NCBI GenBank assembly: GCA_022736595.1
Contig: DZDC01000022.1
Location: 1-25,479, forward strand
Source: Draconibacterium orientale
GTDB taxonomy: Bacteria; Bacteroidota; Bacteroidia; Bacteroidales; UBA1556
Length of the DNA stretch: 25,479 nt
Direction: 5' to 3'
Below are positions 22,700 to 25,479 of this stretch, piece by piece. Position 1 is the stretch's first letter, and each line of letters opens with the position of its first letter. The translations under genes were made by a program, and so were the position numbers. Under the pieces are notes generated by a model that was not told where the DNA came from, did not search any database, and saw only the letters and a program-made list of their open reading frames with translations.

Positions 22700-23182
22700 T
22701 CAAAGCACCTCCAGTACGCCCTTGACAAAGTAAATTGCCAATCCAAGACTTACCCCTAATTTCATAATAGTACCCGCTAGAAAGCCGACGAAGGCTCCAA
22801 ACCCAGCGCGCAATGCTTTTCTGCCTGACATTCCACCGATTAATTCGCCAATTACAGCTCCTGCAAAGGGTCCAAAAATAACGCCTAAAGGCCCTAAAGC
22901 CATACCCAATATCAGTCCTACAATGCTGCCATAAGTTCCGTATTTACTACCTCCAAACTTTTGAGTACCCCAGATGGGAACATAATAATCGAGCAGGGTC
23001 ACCGCTAAAACCACCAAAGCCCAGATGCCCATGAAAAAGGTCGAAAAGGGGGTTGGCTCCGCAAATTGAAGTAAAAATAGACCGCCGTAGGCAAGGGGAG
23101 GCCCGGGTAATGCTGGCACCACGCATCCAATGATGCCAATGATAACAAGAATTCCACCAATGATTATTAAAATTGTTTCCAT
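22700..23182 (-). CDS. DUF456 family membrane protein
   Basis: 160 residues of glycine-rich, highly hydrophobic helices, about five TMs. Family marks: GCVVPALPGPPLAYGGL near 21-37, LLDYYVPIWGTQKFGGSKYGTYGS near 62-86, and LGPLGVIFGPFAGAVIGELIGG near 96-117. The function of DUF456 is unknown. The stop is only 2 bp from the FtsB-like gene stop on the other strand, so there is no terminator space. A weak TAATTTAG box lies on the minus strand near 23214. Confidence 0.85.
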   Translation of the reverse strand: METILIIIGGILVIIGIIGCVVPALPGPPLAYGGLFLLQFAEPTPFSTFFMGIWALVVLAVTLLDYYVPIWGTQKFGGSKYGTYGSIVGLILGMALGPLGVIFGPFAGAVIGELIGGMSGRKALRAGFGAFVGFLAGTIMKLGVSLGLAIYFVKGVLEVL

Positions 23183-23229
23183 TTGATTTTGGCTTTTGAA
23201 GATTTTCAGGGGCTAAATTAGTCGAAATT

Positions 23230-23340
23230 ATGTCTAAGACCTTCTTTAAAGCTATTTTTTTTCTGATTTTTTTTCTGGGAGTACTCTTTTATATTGATCT
23301 TATTTTGGTTGGATTTCATTGGTTTATTATTAAAAATTAA
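23230..23340 (+). CDS. Possible 36-residue membrane microprotein
   Basis: ATG at 23230, stop at 23338-23340. The peptide has a basic start (MSKTFFK), one long hydrophobic helix (about 8-34, rich in Phe, Ile and Leu), and a short basic end (IIKN). A TTTTG followed by TAAATTAG lies just upstream on the plus strand, a partial promoter. It could be a real microprotein or a chance frame in AT-rich DNA. It precedes the PAP2 gene but is separated from it by that gene's own promoter. Confidence 0.35.
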   Translation: MSKTFFKAIFFLIFFLGVLFYIDLILVGFHWFIIKN

Positions 23341-23362
23341 GGCACAATCTTAAACCAAATCC

Positions 23363-23397
23363 TTTGTTAAAGCAAGGTTAAATTATTGTTACCTTCG
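23363..23397 (+). promoter_or_regulatory. Promoter of the PAP2-GNAT pair
   Basis: TTTG (23363-23366), 23-base spacer, TACCTTCG (23390-23397; 7 of 8 to TAnnTTTG). The ATG at 23419 is 21 bp downstream. The in-frame TTG at 23386 is inside this promoter and so was rejected. Confidence 0.55.
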
Positions 23398-23418
23398 CCC
23401 ACTCTTTTGCAACAACTG

Positions 23419-24324
23419 ATGAAAATTGATCTGCTTTTTAAATTTCCTTTTCGTTTCCTTTATCTTGTGATTTGGGGGTATGCTCTGTTTTCGATGGTAT
23501 TCTATCTCTTTATTCCTTTAGAAGTGCGCCAGTGGAGTTACCTTATATCTATACGTATTGCCGCCTTCATAATTCCTTTTACCGTTGGATATTTGCATCT
23601 TAAACAGCTATTTAGCGATAGAAACTACCTCTTGATTATGGGTTTATTCCCTTTTGCCCTTCTCCCTTTCTTGTACACCGAAACCTCTTGGCTCAATCAA
23701 TGGAATCCTGTTTTTTACGACTCCATGGTGGCGACTTGGGATCAATATCTGTTTGGTTTTCAACCATCTGTTATGTTCAGTGAAGTTTTAAGCCAAGCTT
23801 GGTTCAACGAACTGATGTGTTTAAGCTATATTTTTTACTACATTCTTAGCTTTGGATTGCCTGTACTGGCTTGGCGTTTAAAACCTGAATACTTCGCAAA
23901 AACCGTTTATTTTCAAATTCTTGGCTTCTTGATTTATTACTTGGTCTTTCTCTTTTTTCCAGTGGCAGGGCCACAATTTTATTTTCCTTATCCAGAAAAC
24001 ACCTTGGCCTCAGCGGGGATTTTCAATGCTGTTTTGCAGGCAATTCATCACTTTGGAGAAGGCCCTACAGGTGCCTTTCCGAGTTCGCATGTGGGCATAG
24101 CCTTGGTGAATTTGATGCTTATCTTTCAAATCTCGAAGCGATTTTTTGGATGGATTTTAATTCCCACCTTAATGCTAATGGCTTCAACCGTTTATATCAA
24201 GGCACATTATGCCGTGGATGTGGTGGCAGGACTGCTATCTGGGATTCTTATTTATTGGCTTGTTAATCTGTTTATCAAAAATATTATTCAATCTGACCTA
24301 TGGCTGTTGAAATTAGAGAGGTAA
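23419..24324 (+). CDS. PAP2-superfamily lipid phosphatase/phosphotransferase (IPC synthase-like)
   Basis: 301 residues from the ATG at 23419. It has six or seven TMs. The active-site elements are those of the PAP2_3/Aur1 type: FFPVAGPQFYFPYPEN (about 174-190, comparable to the Pro-rich D2 motif), GPTGAFPSSHVGIAL near 215-229 (PSSH with the catalytic His), and YIKAHYAVDVVAG near 257-270 (H-x3-D with the second His and Asp). The classical KxxxxxxRP box was not found, as expected for Aur1-like enzymes. These transfer a phosphoinositol or similar head group to ceramide, or dephosphorylate lipid phosphates. Its stop overlaps the next gene by 25 bp, so translation is coupled. Confidence 0.8.
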   Translation: MKIDLLFKFPFRFLYLVIWGYALFSMVFYLFIPLEVRQWSYLISIRIAAFIIPFTVGYLHLKQLFSDRNYLLIMGLFPFALLPFLYTETSWLNQWNPVFYDSMVATWDQYLFGFQPSVMFSEVLSQAWFNELMCLSYIFYYILSFGLPVLAWRLKPEYFAKTVYFQILGFLIYYLVFLFFPVAGPQFYFPYPENTLASAGIFNAVLQAIHHFGEGPTGAFPSSHVGIALVNLMLIFQISKRFFGWILIPTLMLMASTVYIKAHYAVDVVAGLLSGILIYWLVNLFIKNIIQSDLWLLKLER

Positions 24325-25424
24325 CCAAGGGAGCATCCTTAAAATCCTTTATTTATTTGCCCGAGAAAATTCATGCGACTCATCCACAATGGCTGCATCC
24401 TTTATATTCTGACGATCATAAGTTTTTTGATGCGTCTAAAAATAGGTTGTTTCGCCATCATGCTGTAAAGCTTTGGATTGCAGTTAAGGATGGTATTGTT
24501 GTGGGTCGTATTATGGGAATTATTCCCACCGATTACAATCAAATGAACGGCGAAAACAATGTGCGTTTTAGTTTTATGGAAACCTATGACGATTATGAGG
24601 TTTTTGAAGCCTTGTTAAACGCTGTGGTTGCTTGGGGTAAATTGCAAGGATGTACAGGAATGGTTGGTCCTTTGGGCTTCTCAGATAAGGATCCACAGGG
24701 CTTCTTGTTGGAGGGTTTCGATCAACCCACGGTGATGGTTACCAATTGTAGCTTTCCGTACATGATTGATTTGAGCCTAAAATTTGGACTTAAAACCAAG
24801 CTCGATTTGTTTGAATATCGTTTTCCGGTGACAAACGAATTGTTGCAACGCATGGAGCCTTTTGCCCAAAGGGCTTTGCAGTATCAAGACTTGGTGATGA
24901 AAGAATTTACAAACACCTGGCAAATTAGACCGTACATCGTTCCAGTGTTTGAATTGATGAATCAAACCTATCAAAATATTTATGGCTTTGCTCCTTATGA
25001 GGAGCAGGAGATGAAAGAATTTGCCAACCGGTATTTGCCTTTACTCGATCCAAAATTGATAAAAATAATCCTAAATTCTAAGGGTCAGCTATTGGCTTTT
25101 GTGATTGCAATGGCCGATTTGAGCCAAGGAATCAGGGCTGCAAGGGGGCGGTTGTTTCCTTTGGGTTGGTGGAAAATTCTTAAGTCGGGCAGGCAAACTA
25201 ATACCATGATGCTGATGCTGGGCGCCGTGCACGAAAACTATAGAAGTCGTGGGTTAGACTCGGTGATGGGAATTCAATTGCTCAAGTCAGCTTTACAAAA
25301 AGGATATGTAGAATCGGATTCTCACCTCATTATGGAGACCAACCTTCGAATGCTGGCTGAAATTGAACGAATTGAGGGTCATCGATTAATTAAGAAATAC
25401 CGCATTTTTGAAATGCCAATATGA
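24300..25424 (+). CDS. GNAT-fold N-acyltransferase, possible ceramide synthase-like protein
   Basis: 374 residues. An N-terminal part (LWIAVKDGIVVGRIMGI near 58-74) and the central signature GMVGPLGFSDKDPQGFLLEGFD near 120-141 resemble a large GNAT-type family I associate with the sequence GPxxFSxxDExGLLVEGFDxPP. A second acyltransferase-like half follows (MLMLGAVHENYRSRGLDSVMGIQLL near 302-326, with the acetyl-CoA-loop-like RSRGLDS). Some members are thought to be bacterial ceramide synthases, but I cannot confirm this one is. The 25-bp overlap with the PAP2 gene is the strongest clue for a lipid role. It is the second gene of this pair. Confidence 0.7.
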   Translation: MAVEIREVTKGASLKSFIYLPEKIHATHPQWLHPLYSDDHKFFDASKNRLFRHHAVKLWIAVKDGIVVGRIMGIIPTDYNQMNGENNVRFSFMETYDDYEVFEALLNAVVAWGKLQGCTGMVGPLGFSDKDPQGFLLEGFDQPTVMVTNCSFPYMIDLSLKFGLKTKLDLFEYRFPVTNELLQRMEPFAQRALQYQDLVMKEFTNTWQIRPYIVPVFELMNQTYQNIYGFAPYEEQEMKEFANRYLPLLDPKLIKIILNSKGQLLAFVIAMADLSQGIRAARGRLFPLGWWKILKSGRQTNTMMLMLGAVHENYRSRGLDSVMGIQLLKSALQKGYVESDSHLIMETNLRMLAEIERIEGHRLIKKYRIFEMPI

Positions 25425-25448
25425 AACCGTTGCAAAATTACTTAGTAC

Positions 25449-25479
25449 ATGACAAAAAGTTACAATAGATTTAAGATTC
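25449..25479 (+). CDS. Possible start of a downstream gene, cut by window end
   Basis: ATG at 25449 opens a frame (MTKSYNRFKI) that runs to the window edge. Another frame, starting in the overlap with the previous stop (ATG at 25421), stops after 15 residues, so it is not preferred. Too short for a product call. Confidence 0.25.
   Translation, partial: MTKSYNRFKI

Noticed and set aside
25421..25468. 15-codon ORF overlapping the GNAT stop
   Set aside because: It ends at an early stop, and another frame (ATG at 25449) runs on to the window edge.

Overview
The window looks like chromosomal DNA of a member of the Bacteroidota. Three things suggest this. Many genes are preceded by the phylum's TAnnTTTG-type -7 promoter box instead of E. 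coli-like boxes. There are many outer-membrane beta-barrel and PepSY-like secreted proteins. The fur-purA order and the short Bacteroidota form of arginine decarboxylase also fit. No rRNA, tRNA, CRISPR array, integrase or intact transposase was seen. A butyrate kinase hints at fermentative metabolism, but the genus cannot be named from this sequence.

Layout from left to right. 1-749 is a truncated PepSY-like secreted protein (minus). 772-3473 (minus) holds a SAM methyltransferase, purA and a Fur-family regulator. The regulator is divergent from an MDR-type oxidoreductase (3624-4625), and a strong 25-bp palindrome lies between them. 4780-6616 (minus) holds a small RRM RNA-binding protein with a clear terminator and an Omp85/TamA-like outer-membrane protein. 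6853-9989 (plus) is a compact run: membrane-anchored EEP hydrolase, MacB/FtsX-type permease, small secreted protein and diacylglycerol/undecaprenol kinase. 9986-13890 (minus) holds an acidic protein and a polyamine block of arginine decarboxylase, agmatinase and a deoxyhypusine-synthase homologue. 13976-16096 (minus) is a GT2 glycosyltransferase plus a YbhN/LPG-synthase-type membrane protein.

The stretch 16097-21061 is the least ordinary. It has two outer-membrane barrel proteins and a lipoprotein of unknown role (plus), and a FadL/OmpP1-like porin (minus). These are separated by repeat-rich intergenic DNA that contains 8-bp tandem repeats, GC palindromes, a relic of a four-helix-bundle (S23/IVP-type) gene and a compact 200-bp array of nested hairpins with matching ends (20630-20829). 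That array is the best candidate here for something undescribed. 21062-25479 then holds butyrate kinase, an FtsB/DivIC-like division protein, a DUF456 membrane protein, a tiny membrane ORF and an overlapping pair, PAP2-type lipid phosphotransferase and GNAT-fold acyltransferase, that may act in sphingolipid synthesis.

Working together: arginine to agmatine to putrescine, with a DHS homologue that could use putrescine, is the one clear pathway. The PAP2/GNAT pair, the kinase DgkA and the GT2/YbhN pair all point to envelope lipid work. Most other genes are housekeeping. All functions are read from motifs by eye; no database search was run.
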